Assembly (NCBI GenBank): GCA_018292915.2
Contig: JACVVK020000139.1
Location: 682,001-746,000 of the forward strand
Reading direction: 5' to 3'
From: Batillaria attramentaria
Lineage: Eukaryota > Mollusca > Gastropoda > Batillariidae
DNA length: 64,000 nucleotides
The position numbers were made by a program, and so were the translations under genes. The notes under the pieces are model-generated. The model had not been told where the DNA came from and made no database searches. It saw nothing but the letters and a program-made list of their open reading frames with translations. Shown in pieces: positions 14,354-24,508 of this stretch (within the stretch, counting starts at the first letter, position 1; each line of letters starts with the position of its first letter).

Positions 14354-16443
14354 GTGTGCTTTGTTGTGCTGTTAGCCTAATACAAATCTTCTGCATGCGG
14401 TTTGTTGTGTGTGCAAATAATCATTAATCATTAATGTTAAAGTTTAGGGGCGTTTTCTCTGTTCGGAAATATAAGACGTCATCAATTCGTGACGTTTGTT
14501 AAAGATTTTATAGGAATCCTGTTAGAGAGTCACCCAGCCCAAAGTTTGCTTTGTGTTGTTCTCATCATGCATTTTGGCATTTGTTGGGTTTCAGTTCTGT
14601 AGCGTGGCAGAAAGAAAGCGATGGACTTGGCTTTTCTCTTCTTTATCCTGGAATCAGTCTTCATGCCATATCGCGGGACCTTACTGCATTTCCACATGAA
14701 TGTTTGTACCTTATGATTGATGGAAAATTACCAGGTAATTTGTTCTATAGACGTGTGGTGTTTGGCTCCAAATACAGCTTTGCTTCTTGAAAGTCATGAT
14801 CAGTTGTACTGTATTGTGTCGGAGTTGTCAAGTGGATCATGTGAGGTTTTTATTTCTGTTGCACCTTTCAATGTTTAGAACTATAAATTTAGGCGGTAGG
14901 TGGTGTCACTTGTGTCAACCCATCGGTTTGAGTCCTTTGACAGTAGTATTGGTAAGGGCAGGCATGAGTTTTTTCAGCCGTTACATGGAATTCAGCTGCA
15001 GGCCAATTTCGGCCTTTTCTTGTTTTTCCACCATCAGCTGCTGAGGGGGAAAAGGGGGATGACTTGACTTGTAGAACTTGTAAGCAGGACAGTTTGTCAG
15101 TACAGTCAAACCTGTGTAAGGCGGTCATCCAAGGGACTGGACCAAACTGACCGCCTTAGACAGGTGGCCGGGTTGTCCAGGAAGGCATGTCAACAGCTAG
15201 CATGTCACCCAATGAATACTCTAGCGGTGCACGTGTTACGAGCTGACAGGGCTCGCCTAAAGCTCTCTATACACTTGAAAATACGTGTTTGGGGCCCTTT
15301 TTATTTTATTTTTTTTTATTGCACACCATTTGATTTTAAACAAACAGATCAGCAGGTGATCGACTGACGATGCAACAAAGCAACAACAAGCTTCCTGCTG
15401 AGAGCGGATGCACGCACATTAACACGTCGTCGTCGTCTCAATCGGAAGCAATAGAAATGACAAACAGGGTGACAACACCTTTATGTATTTGTACACCTTG
15501 GAAGTTGATCGGTTTACAAACACAAAGCTGACTGCTTCCTACAGACCTCGTACTGATTGCAAAGCAATCAAAAGGATGCCGCTAACAGCCACCCCCTCGC
15601 CCCCACAAATCCCCCGGCTATTCACTCGGAGGGGGAGGCGCGTGTCAGTGAACCACGGCGTAGCTAATCCTGGATTGTCAAGCAGTTAGGCAGTCTGTCT
15701 TATCAGTTGAGAACACAGCAGGGGCCCGAAGGCGATCACTATACACAACAAAGTGACTGTCTTGTACAGTGTGAAAGGTCGTTTGGGACTGCCAAAATAG
15801 GTGGCACGACCGCGTTAGACAGTGACCTGGTTATACAGTGCATATATAGAGGGAAAACGCTCGGGGATCCTCTGGGGTGACCGAGTTAGACAGTGGCATG
15901 GCTTATACAGGTGACCGCCATGGCAGGTTCGACTGTATCAGGTATCAGTCTTTCAGGAGTTTTCCGGGCGCCCCCAACTTCTTTTTTTTTTTTAACATAT
16001 TGTGTTCCTCTTACATTGGGGAGCAGGAAAACTCATACCTGTAGCTTGCATGCCCCATCACCCCATTGGCTGGGTTTGGTACTTCATGCTGGTGCATTTT
16101 CAGTCCGGACTATACTTTCGCAGTTTTAGGATCTTATGCCTGTTCACCTTCAATTTTATAATACCACATATAAAAGGGCACTTTTTTCCTTAATCAGCAT
16201 AAAAAGTGAAAAGTTATTCCTGGTTTGCTGTTGTCTGTGCTTGTACTTGATGTCTACATTTGTCTAGAGATGCCTGGTGTCTGGTCTTATGCTTTGTTTT
16301 TCATAAACGTCTTAGTCCTCTATTTTCCAGGTGCTGATTCAGGTGAAAACACCAATAATGATGATGAGGAAGAGGAGGAGGATGAGGATGACCCCAAAGT
16401 CACAGAAATCCGATTCATCCCGTCTGACAAAGCAGCATGTAAA

Positions 16444-16477
<34 letters not shown>

Positions 16478-19285
16478 TGTCAGTTGATTTTTACATGGAA
16501 ATTCTGAGGCAGCGATTATTTTAATTTGAAATAGAAAATTTATCTAAACTAGTGCCAACCCTAACTCGCCTTTTATCATGTGTACATGCCCCCGCCAGAT
16601 ATCGTCCACAGGCTGATTCATTTTCGAAATGTCCGATTACTTTGTTACAATACTATCCTTTCCATGCCACAGTTGGCAATATTCAGGGACATTTGTCCTA
16701 TCATAGTTCCCACAGACATGCTAGTTTAGATAAATTTTCTATTTCAAATCGTTTTGAACGGCGTATCTTAGGTTTTAGCCATGCATAAAACCTAAGATAC
16801 GCCTTTCACAAAAAAAAAATTCTTTGACTGCCTTTTAGTTATAGATTCTGGTACATACATTGACGTGCCCCTGTTGAGCTCTTGGACTAAGATGCCAGTT
16901 GTGTGCCGAGTGTTTATTTTCCGCATGCTATACATGAGATTTATAACAATACTTACCGGTACTATAACCATACATTGCCTTTCTTGTGTGTAGTGGAGGC
17001 GATGTATTCAGCAATGTCAGCTTGTCAGGCACTCCATCCGGACCCCGAGGACGTAGACTCCGAGGATGACGGAGAATTTGACGATTATGAGGAGGAAGAG
17101 GAGGGAGCTGAACACGGGGGCAATGGTAGGGCATGGACGCAGAATTTTCCTCCCCTCACAAAGTGTGTTTCCTCCTCTGAAGCAGTTAAAATCATTCCAA
17201 AGCACACGTTGTTGTTGTTGTTGTTGTTGTTGTTTTTACTACTTTATTATTCCTTTCAGGAAATTCGGGCTGCTTCCCCCAGGGGAAACACGGCGCTGTG
17301 GTGCAGCGCCACCCGATACCTGTCCTATATAATTATGTTTTTTACAATTTTGCTGGGGGAGGAAAGCCAGATAACCCGGTGAGAAACCCCTGATGAGCAG
17401 CCTGGCAGACAGGAAGAACAACCTCAATCAATCACAAGTTCAACCTGGGCTCGAACCCACGCTTCATCGCCATGACATTGGTGATGGCCGTTCAGTAGCG
17501 CAGCGGCTAAATCCGACGCTCTACCTATTAGACCACCGCTCACCCCTCCTCTTTTTTTTTTTTTTTTTGTCTGTCTCTAAATGTTTGCCCCCAAAATACA
17601 GTGTTGCCTCCTCTAAAGCATTTAAGGTCATGCCGTAAAGCATCAAATTGCACAGATATCAGTCAAATTAAACACACACACACACACACACAATGAGGAG
17701 AGCATGTCCCCGGACACCCATGACATAACACAAATGCTTTGCAGACATGTGCTCCTGGCTTTGCCATTTTGTCGTGAAATGCTTCACACTTATAATTTTA
17801 CACCAGGGACCATTTTTGAGCCCTGAAATGTGTACTCTGTTTCTAGAACTGGTTACTGCCAGGCTTTGTTTCTCTCAGAACGTTTTGAATAATTTGTGAA
17901 TTTAAAATGTATGGATACTTTTAAAATATATGTGTGAAATTAATTTGAGGCTGAGGCTGAAGTTGGCTCTTGGGAAACCAGGGTGAGAAAGGTGCGTTAG
18001 CAGTGTCTGGAATAAATGAAGTTGTCTCCCTTGCGTGGTCATTGCAGAAAGTGCCCCAGCTGTACATAAGTAGACTGAAAGCACGTGGTGATTAAAACAC
18101 GGACCAGTTTAGATCATTCGTTTTGGCAATCATCAGTTTTTCTTCTTGATTTCAGTTCAAACATTAGCCAGGCCAGTTATGATCTATATCTGTGTCCGTC
18201 TGATTTCAGTTCAAACATTAGCCAGGCCAGTTATGATCTATATCTGTGTCCGTCTGGTACACACCTGGGACCACCTCGCTTACAGGTACACCTTGGTCCA
18301 TCTGTTACAGGTGTTTATCATGGTGAGGATGGCCTTGCACACCTGACTGCGGTGGGTCGCTCTCGAATGGCTCATATGGAGGCCATGCTGGAGATGGGAC
18401 AGGGGGATGCGCAGCGCACAACAAACGGGCGGCACAGACCCGTCATACTCACAGGTAACCAGCATCAGTCTCATGAATTGGGTTACGAAATTCTGGCTCG
18501 CTGCTAGTTTATGCTTACAGATTATGCTTTGAATATCTCACTCGTTCATTCTTTCTTAACTTTTTTTTTTTTAGTTCAAATTAAAAAATTGTTTTTTGTT
18601 TCATACTGGGGGTGAAAGTAGGCATTTTTCTTTTTCAGTAAATGATGCAGAAACACAGGAGATCTGAACAAAACTCTTGTAAAATATGACTGTATTACCT
18701 GTCTCGAAGTTTTCTGGTTTTGTGCTGCTTGCCAGAACTCTTAAATATGACGTTCATTCGGGCCGATCGTCGGGGGTTCTCTCCGGGTACTCCGGCTTCC
18801 TCCCCCTCTGCTTTGGAAATGTTCAGCCCACCAAATTTGAAAAATAAATGCAATTCTAAATTCCGAAATTTAAATAGCTGAGCTGACCCTTCGCACCACG
18901 TGATTGTAATGTGTTTATGTCCAGTGTGTGAGAGAATGTGTGTGATTCACGTGAGCGTGCGTGTTGGGTTCAGTTCGTGGTGCTCTGAGCTGATTCATGA
19001 AATTGGGTAAAGCGCCTATACAATACTCATTATTATTATTATTATTATTGTATTACCCATCTTGGATTTCTCTGTCTAAAATGTGACTGTTGTGTTGTTT
19101 TGAAACTTAGTCATCTAGTTTTACTTGAAATGACACCTGTAAGTTGTGCTCAGTGAGTGCAGATGTATCGTTTGCTCCGCAGCAGTACAGTCTGAACGTT
19201 TGTTTCCACAGGGGACAGCAGCGCCCCGAGCAGTGAACAGCCAATGGATGTGGGACAGTTTCAGGATGCTGAGGAGATGGAGTGA
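14235..19285 (+). CDS. CLNS1A: CLNS1A / pICln, methylosome subunit (complete, six exons)
   Basis: Exons 14235-14353, 14595-14734, 16331-16438, 16994-17125, 18311-18454 and 19212-19285 join in frame into 238 codons plus TGA; human pICln has 237 residues. pICln chaperones Sm proteins: with PRMT5 and WDR77 it holds SmD1/D2/D3/E/F/G for methylation and hand-over to the SMN complex; an older role is chloride-current regulation. Features seen: a PH-like N-terminal domain (GNGTLYISES near 31-40, GLGFSLLYPGISLHAISRD around 50-68), a first acidic run (DDEEEEEDEDD) leading into VTEIRFIPSDKAA, CQALHPDPEDVDSEDDGEFD at about 133-152 with a second acidic run, EDGLAHLTAVGR, and the C-terminal MDVGQFQDAEEME. 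The start is the only ATG in frame with conserved sequence (an ATG six bases upstream is out of frame). Confidence 0.96.
14595..14734 (+). CDS. CLNS1A: CLNS1A exon 2
   Basis: Acceptor TTTCAG and donor GTAATT. Codes for SVAWQKESDGLGFSLLYPGI, SLHAISRDLTAFPHECLYLM, IDGKLP, the central strands of the PH-like domain. Confidence 0.95.
15103..15935. mobile_element. Pogo/Tigger-like MITE, copy 1 (CLNS1A intron 2)
   Basis: Begins CAGTCAAACCTG and ends CAGGTTCGACTG (inverted), flanked on both sides by TA, the target duplication of Tc1/mariner-pogo elements. At 833 bp it is nearly identical to the copy at 30112-30947. Near the ends there are further internal palindromes (aaggcggtc / gaccgcctta). No transposase frame is present, so it must be mobilised in trans. 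Confidence 0.88.
16331..16438 (+). CDS. CLNS1A: CLNS1A exon 3, acidic loop
   Basis: Acceptor TTCCAG and donor GTAAAT. Codes for ADSGENTNNDDEEEEEDEDD then PKVTEIRFIPSDKAA. The acidic stretch matches the phosphorylated acidic loop region of pICln, and EIRFIPSDK matches human EFRFVPSDK. Confidence 0.95.
16524..16749. mobile_element. Foldback/MITE-like element with perfect 29-bp inverted ends
   Basis: Bases 16524-16552 (atttgaaatagaaaatttat then ctaaactag) are the exact reverse complement of 16721-16749. The ~170-bp interior contains a GGGACATTTGTCC palindrome at about 16686. It lies in CLNS1A intron 3. Confidence 0.8.
16760..16803. repeat. Perfect 17-bp stem hairpin next to the foldback element
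   Basis: GGCGTATCTTAGGTTTT at 16760-16776 pairs exactly with 16787-16803 around a 10-base loop. It begins 10 bases after the neighbouring inverted repeat ends. Confidence 0.85.
16994..17125 (+). CDS. CLNS1A: CLNS1A exon 4, second acidic region
   Basis: Acceptor TGTGTAG and donor GTAGGG. Codes for LEAMYSAMSACQALHPDPED followed by an Asp/Glu-rich stretch ending GAEHGGN. Human pICln reads MCECQALHPDPEDEDSDD here. Confidence 0.95.
17205..17546 (-). mobile_element. tRNA-derived SINE (minus strand) with (AAC)n tail
   Basis: On the minus strand a tRNA-like head starts near 17546 with an A-box-like tggtctaataggtagag and a B-box-like gggttcgagcccagg. The body contains ggggtttctcaccgggttat and gggaagcagcccgaatttc, and the 3' end is an (AAC)n tail, seen as (GTT)n at 17210-17234 on the plus strand. 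It lies in CLNS1A intron 4. Confidence 0.7.
18148..18255. repeat. Exact 54-bp tandem duplication
   Basis: Bases 18148-18201 are repeated without change at 18202-18255, just upstream of CLNS1A exon 5. Each copy carries a pyrimidine tract plus TTTCAG, so the acceptor region of the intron now has two extra acceptor-like sites. Confidence 0.95.
18311..18454 (+). CDS. CLNS1A: CLNS1A exon 5
   Basis: Acceptor TGTTACAG and donor GTAACC. Codes for VYHGEDGLAHLTAVGRSRMA, HMEAMLEMGQGDAQ and a basic tail. A second acceptor-like CAG 25 bases upstream would shift the frame and is not used in this model. Confidence 0.92.
18763..19050 (+). mobile_element. SINE body (5'-truncated), same family as 36695-37060
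   Basis: Shares with the full copy at 36695 the strings gggttctctccgggtactcc, ggaaatgttcagccca, tgctgagctgacccttc-type sequence and gtgtgattcacgtgagcgtg, and ends in an (ATT)n tail. No tRNA-like head is present here, so it is a truncated insertion in CLNS1A intron 5. Confidence 0.8.
19212..19285 (+). CDS. CLNS1A: CLNS1A exon 6 with stop codon
   Basis: Acceptor TTCCACAG; codes for DSSAPSSEQPMDVGQFQDAE EME and TGA at 19283-19285. Human pICln ends with a similar MEVDTTPTVAGQFEDADVDH region. Confidence 0.93.
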
Positions 19286-20840
19286 TGTGTGTGTGTGAGT
19301 CATGTGACCGACTTTATAACCTGCCTGCCAACCGAGCCAAAGGGTGAACAGGTTTTGCTTGTCGGAAAGAGTTGTGGACGTGTGAAGGATGTGCCAGGAG
19401 GAGAGAAGAATCTGTTTTCTGTGCCATGTACTGGATACTGGTGTTCCCTTCCAGTCGACAGTTACTGACATCAGAACTCTAAATCATCAGTGAAATCACA
19501 GAAGTCACAAACAGTGAGACCAGAACTACAAATTCATGTCGAACTCCTCAAGTGCAAAGCTGTATGGGGAAGGGGAATGAGTGTGTCCAAGTAATTTTGT
19601 AGGGGTTTTGTGGCTTTTTCTTCTTCTCCTTCTTCTTTTTCTTAATTTGATTAAATGAGAAGGCTGAATTGTACCAAAAACTTTGTAGACCAGATATTTT
19701 TGAATAGGCTCACAGATTTATACACTTTCTGCTTCATCTGAATGTGTAAGATTTCAGTAGACCTCATTGTTTCAGATGAGTGAAACTAACCCAGTAAGAC
19801 AGCTGGTCTTCATAATCACAGTCACAGTAATCAAATCAAAGTCAGTCCAGGGTTTAGCTGGGAAGTCAAGTGCTGTTTCTTTTACAGTTAATTGTGTAAT
19901 GTGCGCTGAAGAAGATTGCAGGTACAGATTTGAGTGATGTCAAACTTCGGAATTTCTCTTCCCCACTCCTTCCCCGCAGTGATGCACAGAGTAGAGTTTT
20001 GTTCTGTAAAATATTGTGCTTTTCCATGAACAGTTAGATGTTGAACAATGCTTGGTTTAGTTACAAGCACATTTTGTTGGAGTAACCGTTGCAGTATGCA
20101 GCCGTATTTGTGGAGTGAATATGTTCATGTTTGTGATCTGGTCATGTGTAGACTGTTACAAAGGCAGCAGAAACCATGGTCTACCCAGTACTGTTTGTGA
20201 ACGGTGAAGTGTTTTGATTATCAATAGTATCAGTATCTGCACTGTTGACTATTCTTGTACTGCATGATATGTTGGCGGTTCAACGTTTCATGGCATGTGT
20301 GTGTGTGTCTACGCATCTGTGTATTAATACACTTGGCATTTGTGAGATTGATGATTGAGGAGGAGAGGGTGACTGGGGGAAGGTGCCAAGATGCAACCCT
20401 CAGTCATGCCATCTACAAGTTCGGGATTGACATAAAATGTATTTCATACCCATGCGGGATTGACATAAAATGTATTTCATACCCATGCATTGTGAACAGA
20501 CCTGTCAATCGTGCTGTAAGTGAAAGTGTTTGTTACATGAAAACAGACCTGTGCTAAATATTATCATCAGTGAGTCATGTCTCGTGGTTTGTGTTGAAAC
20601 TTTTATGTACAAGTTGTAAACTTTGATGTTCCCAAGGACAGTTGATTTTTTTGTATGATTTGTGTTTGGTCATTATTTGTTTTAGTTTGCAAACAGCCTG
20701 TGATGACAAACAGCATGACATTAGGCTACCCCCTCTCTCACTCACACACACACGCGCGCGCGCACACACATACATAGAAGGTTTGTCAGAAAGTGGTTTC
20801 ATTCCATCAGTTTATTTCACGTATCAGCATATTAAATAAG
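19286..20840 (+). other. Presumed CLNS1A 3' UTR and downstream DNA
   Basis: Mostly unique AT-rich sequence without open frames of note. It carries the 33-bp duplication at 20423-20488 and an AC/CG run at 20740-20770. ATTAAA near 20831 could be a poly(A) signal, but the end of the transcript cannot be fixed. Confidence 0.4.
20423..20488. repeat. Exact 33-bp tandem duplication
   Basis: The unit gggattgacataaaatgta then tttcatacccatgc occurs twice head to tail, in the presumed CLNS1A 3' UTR. Confidence 0.95.
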
Positions 20841-23800
20841 ACAGTATAATACACTGTACACTATACAAAATATATCTACACTATGGCTACATTACATGGC
20901 ATCACACACCGACACAGGAATGGTTATTGTACAAATCTTGCAAATATATACTGTAAAAATGCATCATTCACAAAATACTTGTCTGTCAATAATGAATTCC
21001 CTGGCAGCCAGCCAGTTGTAAGGCCAAGGGAGAACCATGCCCGTGATTGAGAATGCTGGAAACTCCCAAAGCAAGCTTGACAAATAATGACGTACTAATC
21101 AAAGTTTATGAGTGAAATTTATCTCTGCATATATGGTAACTGCGTTTGCATAGTTGCGTGATCAGTTTTGGTGTTTTTTTCTGCTCCTGAGGAGAGTGAA
21201 TGAAAAGCATGCTACACAACAATGGTTTGTCGCAGAGTTCTGTCATTAATGAAATCAGTTTTTTTTTAAATAATCCAGGGTCACAAATTGTTTACTGATG
21301 AACTCCACAGCAAGTCGTCGTCTCCAAAGGAGCGGAACTACCAATGGGTATCTCTACTCTCGGTTCTCATCAGAGATCACTCAACCGTGACACCAGCACA
21401 CTGACCTGACCAGCAGGTGTGTGAACCACATGGAAGTACACTGCACATGCTGATTCAACCACACACAACTCAACACTGCCTTGCTTTTGTTAAGCAACAA
21501 AAATAAACAATAACCCTCAAACTTCACATAATGCCAGACGCATACAGCATACATTGTATATTTCCCGTTCCAACACATGGACAGTTTTTGGGGTTTTTTT
21601 TTTAGTTACATAAAAATCCATGAACACAAGTGTAAAGAAACCACACAATCACTATTAATTCAAGCACAACAAAAATTTTATCCTTCAAAATACATGTACG
21701 AGACAGTTGATTCACATTGTGTCTCCTTTTTACCCAAACACAGAAAATATCTATTTTAAAAAAAACCACCAATGTACACTAAATAATACACACTTGACCT
21801 GAACAAGCTATGTACATTTACAGGCAACGGCTGAACACATAACCTGTCTGCTGCTTACATCAGCTAAACGCATACAAGTACATGTAGTTCCATGCAAAAC
21901 ATCTTCACTAACAAACATACACATGTACAAACTATGCCAACATTGGCAATGATAAATCCAGCGTGATCACCTTATGTCTCCATTTCCCTCGGCTGACATC
22001 AAGCATTTACAAATGACCACAGATAGCACCAATAAGTTAACAATCTACACATGTACAGTAGTGTTTATCTTCATAATTATATTGCACACTGTTCACAGTC
22101 GTAGATCTAGATACAATGTGTGTGTAGCATCTGTTGAATTTTCGGATATATCTAACTTGTGTGGCTTTTCAGCGTGACACAAGTTTCCGAAAGAGTTCAA
22201 AGGGACGTGCGTCCATTATGCTTTCACAGCAGTCTATGATATGTCGGGGGAAAATTATCACCAGTCTGATCAATACAGCAAGCAGTTTGAACTGTGAGAT
22301 AACCAGGCTCATCACAGCTCAGTCCAGTTCACTCCAGTTCCGTTCAAGATGACATCCACAGTCCACAAAGTTTCTCTTGCATGCCAAGCGGTGTTCAGTG
22401 ATCTTTCACCAAAATTACTGAGGCAGAGGGAAGGAAACTGACTGTGGCTACATAGAAAATTGTTCAACCTCCCACTATGCCTCTCTGAATAAAATGCTTC
22501 TGAATAAAGTTTAAACATAAAAAAAACATTCACTGGTCATGCTGGATGGTTCAAATTCACCCTCTTCACCTTTCAAAACACAAGTTTATTCTGTATAAAT
22601 TTATTCTTATTACTTTTGGTGCATTTCTAAATCTGCAACCACATTTCGTATGCAATTATGCATTTACGGTTTTATGGATCCAGACATTTCAAAATCAAAT
22701 TTCTGTGAAGTACATTTCGTTGTGAAGAATGCAGACCACACAATTCAGCCTTGATGATGAAAAATAGCTGTTAATGAGATAACATATCAATTCCTAGCAC
22801 ATCCCACTGTTGCGATGAATTATGCAATAACAGCTATAAAGCAAGACTGAACATTCAGAAATGTGCAGCCTTTTTCTCATCATGTTTTATGATCAAACCA
22901 TTTCAGTAAACATTCTTGAAACAAAAAAGTGTCCTTGAAAAACAGGTACCTTGCTGTGCATCAAGGTAACTCATATTGCTCATTTAAGTAGACTAAAACG
23001 AAACACTGAAATGAGCCATCTTCAAATCTTATGAAAGAAAAAGTACTGCGAGTAATCAGGAAAAAAAAAAAACCCTCAGCCGTTGTGAGGGTCGTGTTTT
23101 GGACAGAATCACCAGAAAGCAGGTTTTCTGCATGTCTTCAAACAAGCCTTGCACCTCTTACTGCAAAACTGCAGGCAAGCTACAATGCTGAAAACCAGTT
23201 CTGAAAATGGAAGGCTGTTGCCCAATTCTGGCTGTATTACATGGTAGTTTGGGCAGCCACATGAGAACATCCCAGTTCAGTGTACGTGAGAGTTCCCAGA
23301 CAACAACCCTTCATGCTTGTGCTGCCAACAGCTCCACTCGAGGCCGGATCCCGTCTCCTGTTCTGCTTTTCTTCGCTTCGGGTGATGCGTAATAACTGTG
23401 GCCGAAAGAAGGAAGCTTGAAAGAAAGCGGGTTTGCCAGGGTGAACTAGACGGCTAATCTAGCTTGGCACGTGAGGGAAAGACAACTGATAGGTGTCATT
23501 CACACCTGCCACAGCCTTGTCTCATCTTCTGTGTCACTCTTGCTCTGAAACATACAAGATATTTTCCACTCAACACTTGTGTCAGGATCCAAACGTCTTG
23601 CTGCATTTTTCACCTTGACTCCACGCAAGTCTCAGTCTCTCACAAGCAAATTTTCTAGGCCACAGCAAATTTCAGTTACCATTTAGAAAGTCTGAATGTC
23701 ACTTCTGAGGACCACTCCATCACTGTCTGTAAACTTCATGCATGTATCACAGAGTTGGCTACATCACAGTAGTACACTCTTATAAGGTAAACTGTCAGAA

Positions 23801-24269
23801 CACTGAGAATAAGAACCGAATACCGGTACTCTCTCTCTCAAAAATATCTTACCATAGTATAACGATCCTGTCTGTGATCACACAAGCTGTCATCCAGAGA
23901 CATTTTGCGACCTGTTTCTATGGCACTGGTGCTGCCTGCAAAACGAGGAATGAAAAACATCAGGTTCGGCTGACCAGCAAGCGACATGGAAATTTACTAC
24001 CTGTGTGCCACAGAGAGTGTGTGTCTGTTGACTACTGTGTCGGAGGCAATGCACATGACTGCCAATATTCTGTGTGTGTGTGAGCCAAAAAACGTACTTT
24101 TACTCCGAACCGCAATTTTGCCAATCAATTAAAATAAGTTACATATTTTTTTGTTGCTGGGTATATAGTACAATCTTAAGTATTATGTATCAAAGAAACG
24201 CATATATTGTGAATTGTAGAAACTCAAGTGAGAAATACTAAAAGGCATGTATGTTGGTAGGCAGCCTAC
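20841..24269. other. Convergent intergenic region, with likely AMOT 3' UTR or last exon(s)
   Basis: Between the CLNS1A 3' end and the last securely placed AMOT exon. It is largely unique AT-rich DNA. Minus-strand AATAAA sites (TTTATT on the plus strand) occur near 22584, 22601 and 20811. Two candidate AMOT C-terminal exons at 23500-23544 and 23237-23445 are discussed in the findings. Confidence 0.4.
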
Positions 24270-24508
24270 CTGTCTTGACATGCTTGATAGGGACAAAGTC
24301 ACAGTAACTGCCGGTCCCCGAGCTGCTGGCTGCCCCGCCTGACGGTCGTGTGTAGGCTGTCGTGGCGATGAGGGAGGGGCGGGGCGAGTGAAGCGGAGAG
24401 CAGCAGATGGCGTGAACGCTGGAGCTGCGGGGGAGGGTGGGGGGTGCTCGCTGGTACACTTTCACCATGGCCTCTTTCTCAGTCAGCTGTGTCTGCAGCC
24501 ACTTCACC
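24270..24508 (-). CDS. AMOT: AMOT exon 11 (last one placed with confidence)
   Basis: Codes for VKWLQTQLTEKEAMVKVYQR, a Ser/Pro-rich stretch, and DFVPIKHVKTG; human AMOT reads [20 protein letters not shown] and later AHSKTGSRDCSTQTE. The donor GTAGGC at 24269 fits a phase-1 exit. Reading through the donor instead gives RLPTNIHAF and a stop. Confidence 0.9.

Noticed and set aside
18287..18310. An alternative CLNS1A exon 5 acceptor 25 bases upstream
   Set aside because: It would shift the frame and lose the conserved EDGLAHLT sequence; only the acceptor before 18311 keeps the frame.
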